A stretch of DNA of 64,000 bases from Acrasis kona (Eukaryota; Heterolobosea; Eutetramitea; Acrasida; Acrasidae). Below are positions 22,044-31,944 of the stretch, piece after piece. The stretch is taken from NCBI GenBank assembly GCA_026419775.2, contig JAOPGA020000821.1:86857-150856 (forward strand), read 5' to 3'. Made by a program: the position numbers and the translations under genes. The notes beneath the pieces are model-generated. The model was not told the DNA's origin and ran no database searches. It saw only the letters and a list, made by a program, of their open reading frames with translations. The first letter of the stretch is position 1. Every line of letters begins with the position of its first letter.

Positions 22044-22586
22044 TTTTAAACGGTCCCATTCTAAATATTTCGGCGCCAATAAACTCAACCAAGGAAATCC
22101 CTTTCAACTTTCATAACTTTTATTTAGAAGACACAAGATACTTTAACGTAGAGTAGTGCAACATCACCGAACGACCTATCACTAACGAATGATGTTAATA
22201 CCACATAGATGATATTACATTGAATTCTCAATATACCTAATCTCACATTAAATTTGATTTATTATCATATACATTTAAAGCTGAATGGAGTATGTATTTA
22301 TTTAGCCATCTTTGTGCAACTGTATCATAGAGGTTTGGCGACTGGTGATGCGAGTGACAAACACATGACAGGCATTAATTCTAAAGGTCCTTTAGTAAAG
22401 TAAAGAGGTCAAATTTCAAGAAACACCATTTTTGAATAAAGCTTTAAGAATTATTAAACAGTTCATATGAAGTCGACTGTAAATTAAATTGCCTGTTGAG
22501 TAATTTAGGTAAGATCGCATTCGGAAAGGAAATTAAATTGAGCCCAATCGGAAATTCACAAAGTACATTTACAGAAGTTGGTTGGC
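22044..22586. other. intergenic, 543 bp
   Basis: AT-rich region between the divergent ASPM-like and mucin-like genes. No supported coding sequence seen on either strand; both promoters must lie here and in the TATA element at its right end. Confidence 0.4.
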
Positions 22587-22593
22587 TATAAAA
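22587..22593 (+). promoter_or_regulatory. TATA box (TATAAAA) of the mucin-like gene
   Basis: Perfect TATAAAA 43 bp upstream of the ATG at 22636, so the mRNA leader is probably only about 15-25 nt. Confidence 0.55.
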
Positions 22594-22635
22594 ACCTCCT
22601 GCTCTCAACGCATTTTTCAAAAAACAAAAAGAACT

Positions 22636-25600
22636 ATGGCCAAACTAGCTATATTCGTTTTGTTATATGCTTGTATAGGTGAGAAATTCACACACCAATT
22701 ATCAAAATAACACTAGAAGCTTTGAAAGCATTGTGCAATGGTGAGCACGAACGCCATTGGACCACTACAACTAGCGCACCCACGACCACCACCCCAGCGC
22801 CCACTACTCCTCCCAAACCAACAGCAAACCTAACTTTATCAGCAGACAACATTGTAAGTCGCCCATAAATCCCCTAAAGCATTCTCACAATCGCAGCTTC
22901 TTGGAGTATTTCTCAATGGTACTGCCATATCAGGAACATACACAAACTACAACAATTGGAGAGTTCCAATAACCTACGGGTAAGAACCATACTTTCACTC
23001 GATTTACTCACAACAATTAGATTGCAAGCAAAGCCAGGTGATTGGATAACGATTGGTGTTCAAAACGTAGGAGAATACTCCGATCAAAATCCTTCAGCTA
23101 TTCTAGCCGATTTGAGATTTACTTCGTCAAGTGGTGCGACAGGTCTTTTGCAAACAAACGTCACCACTTGGACGTGCGTTGGATCCTCGGATGCTTGCGA
23201 CGACGATCCAATCTCATGCAGCTGCCAGCCCTCGAGAACTTGGATGTCTACCGAGACTTGTGGAAGTGGAACGATTACTTTGGGTACAAACGAGGGAAGC
23301 ACTATTTGGGGAGCTCTTCCTGGTATTACTCCAACTTCTCACCACATTTGGGTTTACCCTGCATCCAGGACCGTGACTGCTTGGTGCAAGATTCAGATTC
23401 CTGTTGTTGGCTTAAAGTCGACTTTAAGTTGCGGTAAGTGAATGATAATTTGTTTTTATTGCTCACAGGCTTTGTAGCAAGTACACCAGCACCAACTACC
23501 ACTGTTGCACCTACAACTACAACAGTCGCACCTACCACTACTAAGACACCTACTACAACAGTGGCACCTACAACCACAACACCAGCGCCAACAACTACTA
23601 CCGCCGCTCCAACAACTACGAAAGCGCCAACTACCACCACCGCTGCACCAACTACTACAACCGCTGCACCAACTACTACAACTGCTGCACCAACCACAAA
23701 AGCTCCAATAACTGCCGCTCCAACAACTACAACTGCTGCGCCAACAACCACGACTGCCGCACCAACTACTACAACTGCTGCACCGACTACAAAGTCTCCT
23801 TCAACAGTAGCTCCAACAACCACAACTGCAGCACCAACAACCACAACTGCCGCACCAACAACCACAACTGCAGCGCCAACAACCACTGCTGCCCCTAAGC
23901 CCACAACTACTACTGCTTCGCCAACAACCGCTGCACCAACAACCACGACTGCTACACCAACAACCACAACTGCTGCTCCAACATCTACTACCGCTGCTCC
24001 AACAACTACATCTGCACCAATAACTACAACTGTTGCACCTACTACAAAACAACCAACTACTGCTGCCCCAACTACATCGGCACCAACCACTACAGTTGCA
24101 CCTACTACCACTGCACCAACCACTTCGGCACCAACCACTTCGGCACCAACCACTACCTCCTCACCTACAACTACATCTGCTCCAATTACTGCTGCACCAA
24201 CAACTACAACTGCTGCACCTAAGCCTATGACCACCACCGCCGTGCCAACAACCACTACCTCCTCACCTACAACTACATCTGCTCCAATTACTGCCGCTCC
24301 GATAACCACAACTGTTGCGCCAACAACTACTGCTGCTCCAACTACATCAGCACCGACAACTACAGTTGCACCAACTACCACTGCACCAACCACTTCGGCA
24401 CCAACCACTACCTCCTCACCTACAACTACATCTGCTCCAATTACTGCTGCACCAACAACTACAACTGCTGCACCTACCACGAAACAACCAACCACCGCAG
24501 CGCCAGCAACTTCCGCGCCAACAACAACTGTCGCGCCTACAACCACCACAGCATTAACAACCAGTGCACCACAGCCGATTGGTACCACTGCTTCTCCTTC
24601 GACAGCCTCACCATGTTGGACTTGTCCACCAAATATGATTCATTGGTACGATGCTAATTCTGGATTTACATCCGCTCCAGGAGGTGATAGATGTGCCTGT
24701 GTTCCAAAACCTTCGCAAGAACCATGCTGGACATGCCCCGCCGGTTTGGTTCACTGGTATGACGCCAATACTGGATATACATCCGCTCCGGGAGGTGATA
24801 GGTGCGCATGTGTTCCAGATCCAAGCCTACCACCATGCTGGACTTGCCCAGCAAACATGATTCATTGGTATGAAGTAGGAGGTTATCCATCCGCTCCAGG
24901 AGGTGATAGATGTGCCTGTGTTCCAAAACCTTCACAAGAACCATGCTGGACATGTCCACCAGGTGAAATCCACTGGTATGAACCAGGCACAGGATACACT
25001 TCTCCTCCAGGAGGCGACAGATGCGAATGTGTGCCACATCCTGTTCCAGAAACATGCTGGACGTGCGAACCAAATTACATTCACTGGTATGAAGAAGGTT
25101 CAGGATATACATCTGCTCCAGGAGGTGATAGATGTGCCTGTGTACCTGATCCAAACTTACAACCATGCTGGACTTGCCCTCCTAATATGATTCATTGGTA
25201 CGATGCAGGATCTAGATACACATCTGCCCCTGGAGGTGATAGGTGCGCTTGTGTGCCTGTACCCTCAGCAGACGAACCATGCTGGACTTGCAATCCTGGT
25301 TATGTTCATTGGTATGAACAAGGAACAGGATACACATCTGCTCCAGGTGGAGATCGATGTGCTTGCGTTCCTCAACAAACTCACACCTGCTATGGTGTAC
25401 CCAACACTCATCCTAGCGTATGTAGCGGAGGAGGAGTTTGTACCGCAGCTAATACCTGTTTGTGTATTCCTGGTCACTACGGAAGTAACTGTGGTCAATA
25501 CAAATGTAATGGAATCGACCGCTATAACAATAACGTATGTAGTGGACGCGGTACTTGCTCTGGAAGCGACAAGTGCACATGTCAGCGTGGATATTATGGT

Positions 25601-27358
25601 AACAATTGTGAGTTGTCTGCATGCACTAGTTATACATGCAATGGAATTGTTTCCACCTCTAATACAGTATGTAGCTCAAGGGGTAATTGCACCGCTCAAG
25701 AGTATTGCAGATGTCAAGAGGGTTATGATGGTGAATACTGTCAACAAGTTAAGGTCTCATCATTGAACTACAACACAGTGCCATTGTACCTACGTTCTAA
25801 TCAAGTCATTACACTTAATGGTTATTTCCATCCTAAAGACAATTTAACTTGCGAATTTGAAATTGAAGGTTTCAAGAGGTTTATTGGATCTGTACAGTCC
25901 ATCAACATCAACACTGTTAAAGTATCCACTCCTGAATTCAAGGGTGTTTCTGTTGGTATGGTAGAGTGCGTCATGTACTTGGGTGCCAATATTACTCACA
26001 GAATGACTTTTATTAATAATGTCGTAACATCTTTGAATTTGAACTTGAACAACTTCACCGAGTCCATCAGACAATCAAATGTTAGTGTTGCTGGAATCGA
26101 CTCTGCACCACATAACCTACAATTGGTCACCACCTCTTCTGGCAAGGCTATGTTGATTGAAAGCAATTTTGGTGCAGAAAGCTCTGCTGACCGCACTGGA
26201 TTCTCTACAAAGAAATCATATGACATTTTGGACCAAAAGTTATCTTGTGACTTTAAGATTAATTCTACATCAACAAGTAACAATCAAATTGAAAGTAATG
26301 TAATTGAGACTTGGTTGTTATCACACGATAATCTTCATTGCTCCTCTTCCGTTGCAGTTGATAGCACAAATGCAGTTTATTTGATAACATCCCACACCAA
26401 TGGTAGTAGCGTCACATCCAGTAGGTCGTCCTGCACCAAGTCATCATCAAAAGTCATTTCAAATCGTTTAAGATTGCAAACCATGATTGTAAGACCCAAC
26501 TCTTACAACAAAGCTTGGTCCCTGCAGTCAACTTTAACTAGTATTGACGACTCTAGCGTCACTTGTGCATCAGAGGTCAATTTGTTGGATAGTTTCTTCC
26601 CAGAAGATTTCTTCAATAACAAATACTACATGGTAATATCACAAAGCAGCACCAACACAACAACAAAATCCCGTGCTCTTCAACAAGATGGTTCTTCCAA
26701 CTCTCAAAGTAGCGTACTATTGTATAGTATGGTACTTGACTGCCAAGACGGAAAATGTCCAAATGGCACCAAACCAACATTAGCCGGAAGTACTCTATCT
26801 CAAGACCTCGAAACATGGTCAATGGTATTCGTTTTGGCTGGAGCTGGTGCGATTATCCTAGCAACCGCCATGATAAGTGCTATTATTATTGCGGTGGTCA
26901 TGTGTCGCAGATCTAGTAAACCAAAACAACAAGTTGAGTTCGACCCTATCGAGCACAGACAGAGTTTGGCAAATCCAACCCTGTTTGTTCAAAGAACAAA
27001 TTATGATGTTAAAAAGAGTTCTCCCGTCACCCGCGGTATTAGAAAGATGAGCGAGAGCCTTGGTCTAGGTAACAACAATAACCAAAAAGAAGATGCAGAT
27101 TCCGACTCAGATGACAACAACAGCTCTAATTCTCCCCCAAGCATCTCTTACTCCAGAAGAATGGCTATAATGACAAACACAGAGAAACTTGACATTAGCA
27201 ACGAAGATGAAGTTGAAACTAGTCCTATGAATAGAAACAAACACTTACAAGACAATAGAAGGCCAAGTATTATCAAAAACGTTTTGAGAAGGGCATCATT
27301 GATGTTCACGGGTTCAAGTGAACAACCATCTGATGAGTTAGTTGTAATTGAAGAATAG
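22636..27358 (+). CDS. mucin-like, EGF-repeat surface adhesin, 5 exons
   Basis: Model join(22636..22678,22717..22853,22897..22979,23021..23433,23469..27358), 1521 aa. Signal peptide (residues 1-15), a first PTTT stretch, an N-terminal globular domain with six or more Cys (about residues 50-225), a Pro/Thr mucin stalk of about 375 residues, seven copies of a cysteine module (CWTC...HWY...PGGDRCACVP), three EGF/tenascin-like repeats (CSGGGVCTAANTCLCIPG and two more), an extracellular domain of about 350 residues, a TM helix (MVFVLAGAGAIILATAMISA region, about 26818-26895) and a Ser-rich cytosolic tail of about 150 residues. Likely a heavily O-glycosylated surface receptor or adhesin. Introns are 35-43 nt. 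Confidence 0.85.
23478..24608 (+). repeat. Pro/Thr mucin-type coding repeat
   Basis: About 375 codons of degenerate APTTTTAAPTT-type units (9-, 12- and 15-nt periods, Ala/Thr/Pro/Ser only). Two larger internal copies of a block containing APTTTSSPTTTSAPITAAP are visible at about 24140-24215, 24245-24300 and 24390-24450, showing recent unequal duplication. The reverse strand is also open here as a Val/Gly/Ala frame; that is a composition artefact. Confidence 0.85.
24614..25378 (+). repeat. seven tandem HW[YWF] cysteine modules
   Basis: Copies start with CWTC at 24614, 24725, 24836, 24944, 25055, 25166 and 25280; spacing 108-114 nt (36-38 aa). Pattern C-W-x-C-x4-[IV]-H-W-Y-x(8-10)-P-G-G-D-R-C-[AE]-C-V. 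Four Cys per copy suggest two disulfides. The same module with 30-aa spacing is found three times in the next gene. Confidence 0.85.
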
Positions 27359-27657
27359 ATAATAAATATTTATGTACATTTTTAAAGGGGTATTAAGTAC
27401 ATTCGGTTTTGAACTCTCCTTCACACAGAAAACTGATTGGACCAAATCATTAAGTCAAAAACCGATCAAAATATTTTCATGTAAATGTCTTCATAGGAAC
27501 TTGAGAACACCTGACTGACAGGCCATCACTCAATTTCACACAAATAAGGTTAATTGGGATCCTATTGGGTAAATTAGATGTGTCATCAATCACTTGCAGT
27601 GCGCCCCTCAACTGATGCACGGGTAACAGAACGTTTCTGAAAGTAAAAATAACGAAC

Positions 27658-28535
27658 ATGAACGGTGTTGTGTGCAAGGTGTTTTTTGCCCTTGTGTTTT
27701 TCACTTCATTCGCTGTTTGCAGTGATGTTTCTTGTCTCGTCACTAAGTCCAAACAGAAGGTACTCTTAGTAGGAAAACACTCGACTGGTATTTGGATCAG
27801 ACTAGTCGCGCTTACCAGGCTCTTGGTGATATTCAATTTGAAAGTAAATTGACGCCTAGTGCCGTTCCATTCATAGGTCATACAGGTGTACGTTGTGTAA
27901 AGGTGAGTAATTAATTCTTCCAACTCTGTGAATAATGTTTAAAGTGTCAAGTGGATTGCATGTCAACAGTTAGATATTGGTATGCGGCTAATCAAAAGAT
28001 AGACGGTCCTATTTTCAGTTCATGCGATCAAAGATATATCGGTTATGGTTGCAGAGAGATGACAGGCTGTAGAGACATCAACGCAGGGACATCAGTAGAC
28101 TATGACTTGATGTATTCTGTGTTGGTGTCTTGCGCCAAGCAAGGAGGCTGCAGATCAAAATATGCGCAGTTCAACGTCAACGGAGATAGATGGAACACCG
28201 CTTACTTTTTGGCAGGTGTAACAACACCCATTCAAGGACAAAACACCCCCGCCACTCCTGCTCGCAAATGTAATGCGTGTGGTCAGGGATGGGTACATTG
28301 GTGGGAAAAGGGTAGTAACCAGCCATCAGATCCATGTGCCTGTGTACCAAAGTACGACTGCTGGGCATGTGGAGATGGATGGGTACATTGGTGGGACAAA
28401 GGACTGCAAGAACCTGGTGACAAATGTGCCTGTGTTCCCAAGTACGACTGCTGGGCATGTGGAAATGGATGGACTCATTGGTTCAACAAGGGAATGCGAG
28501 AGCCTAACGACAAATGTGCTTGTGTCAGACAATAA
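27658..28535 (+). CDS. secreted protein with three HW[YWF] cysteine modules, 3 exons
   Basis: Model join(27658..27759,27801..27902,27945..28535), 264 aa. Signal peptide about residues 1-22 (cleavage near AVCS), then a Cys-rich domain (CQVDCMSTVRYWYAA, SCDQRYIGYGCREMTGC), then three modules CxxC-GxGW-[VT]-HW[WF]-x6-P-x-D-x-CAC to the C-terminus. No TM, so probably secreted or lumenal. The N-terminal Cys-rich part carries some resemblance to destabilase/i-type lysozyme (YWYAA, ARDxxCxxxYG-like layout), but I would not assign it. Introns are 41 and 42 nt. Adjacent to, and sharing a domain with, the mucin-like gene. Stop nested in AATAAA. Confidence 0.82.
28269..28532 (+). repeat. three tandem HW[YWF] cysteine modules
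   Basis: Copies begin at 28269, 28359 and 28449, exactly 90 nt (30 aa) apart. Pattern C-x2-C-G-x-G-W-[VT]-H-W-[WF]-x-K-G-x3-P-x-D-x-C-A-C-V. DNA of copies 2 and 3 is nearly identical at the start, implying recent duplication. Confidence 0.85.
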
Positions 28536-28768
28536 ACGGAGCGTTGGATGCAACAATTTATGTAAAATTAATAATAAATGATTTATAAGTACAAATGTGG
28601 CCTTTCACAACAATCCGATGATGTCTCCTGTAGTCACGGGATTCAACCTATATTTCATCTTCGGCAATACAAACAAAATAGTTTTTATAATATTTTAATC
28701 AGAGTTTGTTAGATGCGTATGTACAATTGTCGGCCAAATGTTTGTGAGCTGCTTTGTGTAACTTGTCT

Positions 28769-29053
28769 TCATTTGTTGCTTTGTTTGTAAAACTTGACGT
28801 CCAATACCTGTTTACCACAAATCTCGCAAAGTCCCTTCTTATACGCACATGCTTGACAAAATTTCCCGCCATTGGGTAATTGTGCCTTGCATGAGGTACA
28901 ATTAGCACTGTAAGGCGAAAACCTTCCTTTTGATAAGAGGGTGTTTGTCTTTTTCGGTCCAACTGGTTTAGAGGAACTATTGGAGGGTTGAGGTCCCTTC
29001 TTTGCTGAAGTAGATGTGAATTTTTGTTTTTTTGAGCAAGAGTCACAAGCCAT
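28769..29053 (-). CDS. CRIPT: CRIPT zinc-binding protein
   Basis: Single-exon, 94 aa (human CRIPT 101 aa). Four CxxC pairs: CDSC near the N-terminus, CTSC, CQAC and CEIC, with the diagnostic end FCQACAYKKGLCEICGKQVLD and YKQ. CRIPT is widely conserved; it was named for PDZ binding at synapses and is also reported as a minor-spliceosome component. The C-terminal PDZ ligand of the animal protein (QTSV) is replaced by QSNK, so the PDZ role is not expected here. Confidence 0.93.
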   Translation of the reverse strand: MACDSCSKKQKFTSTSAKKGPQPSNSSSKPVGPKKTNTLLSKGRFSPYSANCTSCKAQLPNGGKFCQACAYKKGLCEICGKQVLDVKFYKQSNK

Positions 29054-29116
29054 GATGTTGACTATTAATAGTTTATTGTAAAATTTATAATAAATCCAGG
29101 AAAATTTTTATTAATA

Positions 29117-30517
29117 TTACAAGAAGGTTTCAAATGATGCATGATTCAAGAATGACTCAATATCCTCCTTCGTTAAAAAGTCATCGTCCATGACAGGAAG
29201 TAATTCACTACTCAAAAGCTGATTAGAAACTTTGTTCTGGTCATTGGTGTATGTCCATATTGCATTTTCTAATCTCGCACATGTCGTTTGGTATTTATTA
29301 ACATATGGAAAACTAGTCGACATTTTTTTCAAAACATGATAATTGCTATTCAACTGTGCAACAATGTCTCGACGATCACATTCGTCTTGACTCTCCTCAA
29401 AAAATTTTAATTGCACATCACAAGCGGCTATCAACAAGGCGCCGGTAATTCTACTATCAATAATTTGGTTATTAATAAGGACCGCAGTAATGCGATCCGC
29501 ACACCTTCTCGCCAAATCAAATCTATTTATTTTTATATAACGCTGCATTTGAGCGCCCTGTACAAACATCATCACACACATTTTCCTTTGTTCGAATTCA
29601 GGTTTAGGTATGGATGAGAACAAGCGGTCGTAGAATCCATTCATGGCCTGAGCAAACCTATCAATGATCATGGTCGCCAGTTGACCATCTTGATTGGAGT
29701 CATTTCCCACTTCCGTGAGAAGGCTTTGCATTTCGGATCTCGTCACCCATGGTTGAATCATCACAGGCGAAATCTCAAAGTAACTCCTTCTCTCTGGATT
29801 GTTGCTAAAGTATTGATGGGCTGTGTAATGGCGCAGTACGAATTCTTTGAAAAGTTTTTCCGTGTCGACATCTTGCTTCATGAGCTCTAAGGTGGAATTG
29901 TATTCCAATTCCAAAAAGGTAATGTGAGGATTAACGGTACCGAGTAATTTGTGATGTGTTAAAAATGTATGTACGTTCGAGTAGTAGAACTTTGAACTGT
30001 TCATGTTGTTTTGAACGGCGCAGTAACTACCCAGATAAGCACAGCAGGCGGCTATCATTAAATTGTCGAAAATTCGATCGAGCACTGGGCCTATTGTGGA
30101 GCGTGCCTTCTCGAAATAAAATTGACAGGTGTTGACGCAGAGTGTAGATTGTAATAATATGGAGAGGACGAACGATAACTCCTCGGGAAAAATGTTTGGG
30201 TCTTTTTTCTCCATGCTTGGTTCTGCTTTAATGTATTGAAGTATGTTTATGAGACGATCCTTTGACATGATGGGCATGCAGAAGCGAATTTTATCCCATG
30301 CAGTACTTAAACTCTCTTCGTCTATTGAAGTAGAATCGTTGTCCTCATCGATGTTTTTCTTTACTCGAGGTTTTGAACTCCTTTTGTCTGAATTGTTGTT
30401 GTAGACACACTCTCTTTTGCCAGAAGCACAAAGTCCACACGAGGGTATTTTTCTATCGCATTTTTTGTGCTGTCGTCTGCATCTTTCGCATGAAAGGAGG
30501 GCGTGGTTTTCGTACAT
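29117..30517 (-). CDS. fungal-type Zn2Cys6 transcription factor
   Basis: Single-exon, 466 aa. The binuclear zinc cluster is complete at residues 10-37: Cys10, Cys13, Cys20, Cys27, Cys30, Cys37 with basic residues (RRQHKKCDRKIP) between. A basic, acidic-linker segment follows (KRSSKPRVKKN), then about 380 residues of helical sequence in the position of the fungal-specific regulatory domain; no clear motif in it. Expected to bind CGG-type half sites as a dimer and regulate transcription. The class is typical of fungi and rare elsewhere. Confidence 0.85.
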   Translation of the reverse strand: MYENHALLSCERCRRQHKKCDRKIPSCGLCASGKRECVYNNNSDKRSSKPRVKKNIDEDNDSTSIDEESLSTAWDKIRFCMPIMSKDRLINILQYIKAEPSMEKKDPNIFPEELSFVLSILLQSTLCVNTCQFYFEKARSTIGPVLDRIFDNLMIAACCAYLGSYCAVQNNMNSSKFYYSNVHTFLTHHKLLGTVNPHITFLELEYNSTLELMKQDVDTEKLFKEFVLRHYTAHQYFSNNPERRSYFEISPVMIQPWVTRSEMQSLLTEVGNDSNQDGQLATMIIDRFAQAMNGFYDRLFSSIPKPEFEQRKMCVMMFVQGAQMQRYIKINRFDLARRCADRITAVLINNQIIDSRITGALLIAACDVQLKFFEESQDECDRRDIVAQLNSNYHVLKKMSTSFPYVNKYQTTCARLENAIWTYTNDQNKVSNQLLSSELLPVMDDDFLTKEDIESFLNHASFETFL

Positions 30518-30610
30518 TGCTATTTTTATCTTATAAGCGAAGGGTTGTCTACGTCATTAAAACATAAAACACCTGCCTGCAACAAACAATTTATGTTGGG
30601 TAAATAAAGT

Positions 30611-31663
30611 TTATTGTGCTAGCTTTATTTTTTTAGTGGAAGGTTCGACCACCGAACTATCATTAGCGAATTTAAATCTTACGTCATGGAATGCACTCTG
30701 ATAAACAACAGGCTTTGCAAACTCCTTTGTGTCAAACAAATTCATTCTCACCAAATTGTCGTCGACTCGGCCATACACATGACCGGTGTTTGCATCATAA
30801 GAAAGAAGATTAAAATTTTTTATTTTTTCAACCTTTGTAACTTGCACCCCATCAAGGGTGTAAATCTGGAACTCTGTTTTTGCATCTAAAAACTTATAAG
30901 GCGCACTAATAACGGTGTGTTTCCCAAAACGGTCATCAGAATAGACATGGTCCATCCAGATAAGATTCCTTTCAATGATGTTATAGGATTTTTTGAATCT
31001 GTTAACAGATGGAGGAATAATTTCTACGACGACATCATCGTCACAGTGCTTCTCTTTTTCAAGATCATAAAAAATCGTATCTTCATCATAAGTAAGACCT
31101 TTGATTATATTACCAGCACAAAATTGCGTTTGGATGACGGTCTCTTTCCCTTCTTCTTCTAGATTAAAGACTGGAGTTTGTTCATCTTGAACAATTTCCA
31201 TGTTATAGCACTGTGATGGTGGTGAGATGAAAACATATTTATCGAACCACAGGAACGAATAAGTATCTTCTGATCCAGTGTTAACAGTGACGACCTTGTC
31301 TCCGGTCATATAGTTGTAGATTGACGCACTGTAATTACAGTCCGACGAGTGGACTGCCACCCAAGTATATGATACCTCTGCAATAGAGTATCCCTCTTTC
31401 ATTCCCTCTGAGAATTTGTTGAAAAGTTGTTTGGTTTCCAGGTCCCACACTTGTACAGCGTCCATAAACAAAAATGCGTAATATTTTCCGCTTCTCAATG
31501 AGCAGGAGTCGTTAAGAACACCACACTTCTCTTTATCATAATCCATTGATAAGACAGTTTCAATCTTGAAGAGGTCCTTTGCTAACCTCGTAAGAGGTTC
31601 AGGTCTCGATTTTTGTGAGGATACACGCTTGTAGGCCGATAGTGCTTCTAACTTGTCTGTCAT
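30611..31663 (-). CDS. unrecognised protein, possibly beta-propeller
   Basis: Single-exon, 350 aa, acidic, no signal peptide or TM. Several segments look like propeller blades (AFLFMDAVQVWDLETKQL, ASIYNYMTGDKVVTV, NLIWMDHVYSDD, LLSYDANTGHVYGRVDD), but the WD signature is present only once, so this is a structural guess. The C-terminal STKKIKLAQ is a possible nuclear localisation signal. Function unknown. Stop nested in AATAAA. Confidence 0.65.
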   Translation of the reverse strand: MTDKLEALSAYKRVSSQKSRPEPLTRLAKDLFKIETVLSMDYDKEKCGVLNDSCSLRSGKYYAFLFMDAVQVWDLETKQLFNKFSEGMKEGYSIAEVSYTWVAVHSSDCNYSASIYNYMTGDKVVTVNTGSEDTYSFLWFDKYVFISPPSQCYNMEIVQDEQTPVFNLEEEGKETVIQTQFCAGNIIKGLTYDEDTIFYDLEKEKHCDDDVVVEIIPPSVNRFKKSYNIIERNLIWMDHVYSDDRFGKHTVISAPYKFLDAKTEFQIYTLDGVQVTKVEKIKNFNLLSYDANTGHVYGRVDDNLVRMNLFDTKEFAKPVVYQSAFHDVRFKFANDSSVVEPSTKKIKLAQ

Positions 31664-31944
31664 TTTCCAAGTTGATTGATTGTAAAAAAAGTCTTTGTTC
31701 TGGCGGAAACTCTACAATGATGGAAATTACATGGAACTTTCAAGTCAATCACTTTTTTGTACATATTATTTGTCCAATCAAATCACCAACTTTGAATAAA
31801 CAAGAATCATAGAAGCCGCTTGATTGTTGGGATATAGATCAAATTTTCTTTACTGGCCCAATAACACCAACACTATCCAATCTATGTTATTGTGAGATGT
31901 TTCGGATCAACGTCCAAAACCTTTTTTATCACTATAATATTTAT

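Noticed and set aside
23326-24588. 420-codon minus-strand frame rich in Val/Gly/Ala
   Set aside because: It is the complement of the Pro/Thr mucin repeat; composition alone keeps it open, and the plus frame continues into EGF repeats, TM and tail.
24666-25166. 166-codon minus frame over the cysteine modules
   Set aside because: Antisense of a repeated coding region; the repeat spacing keeps the complement open.
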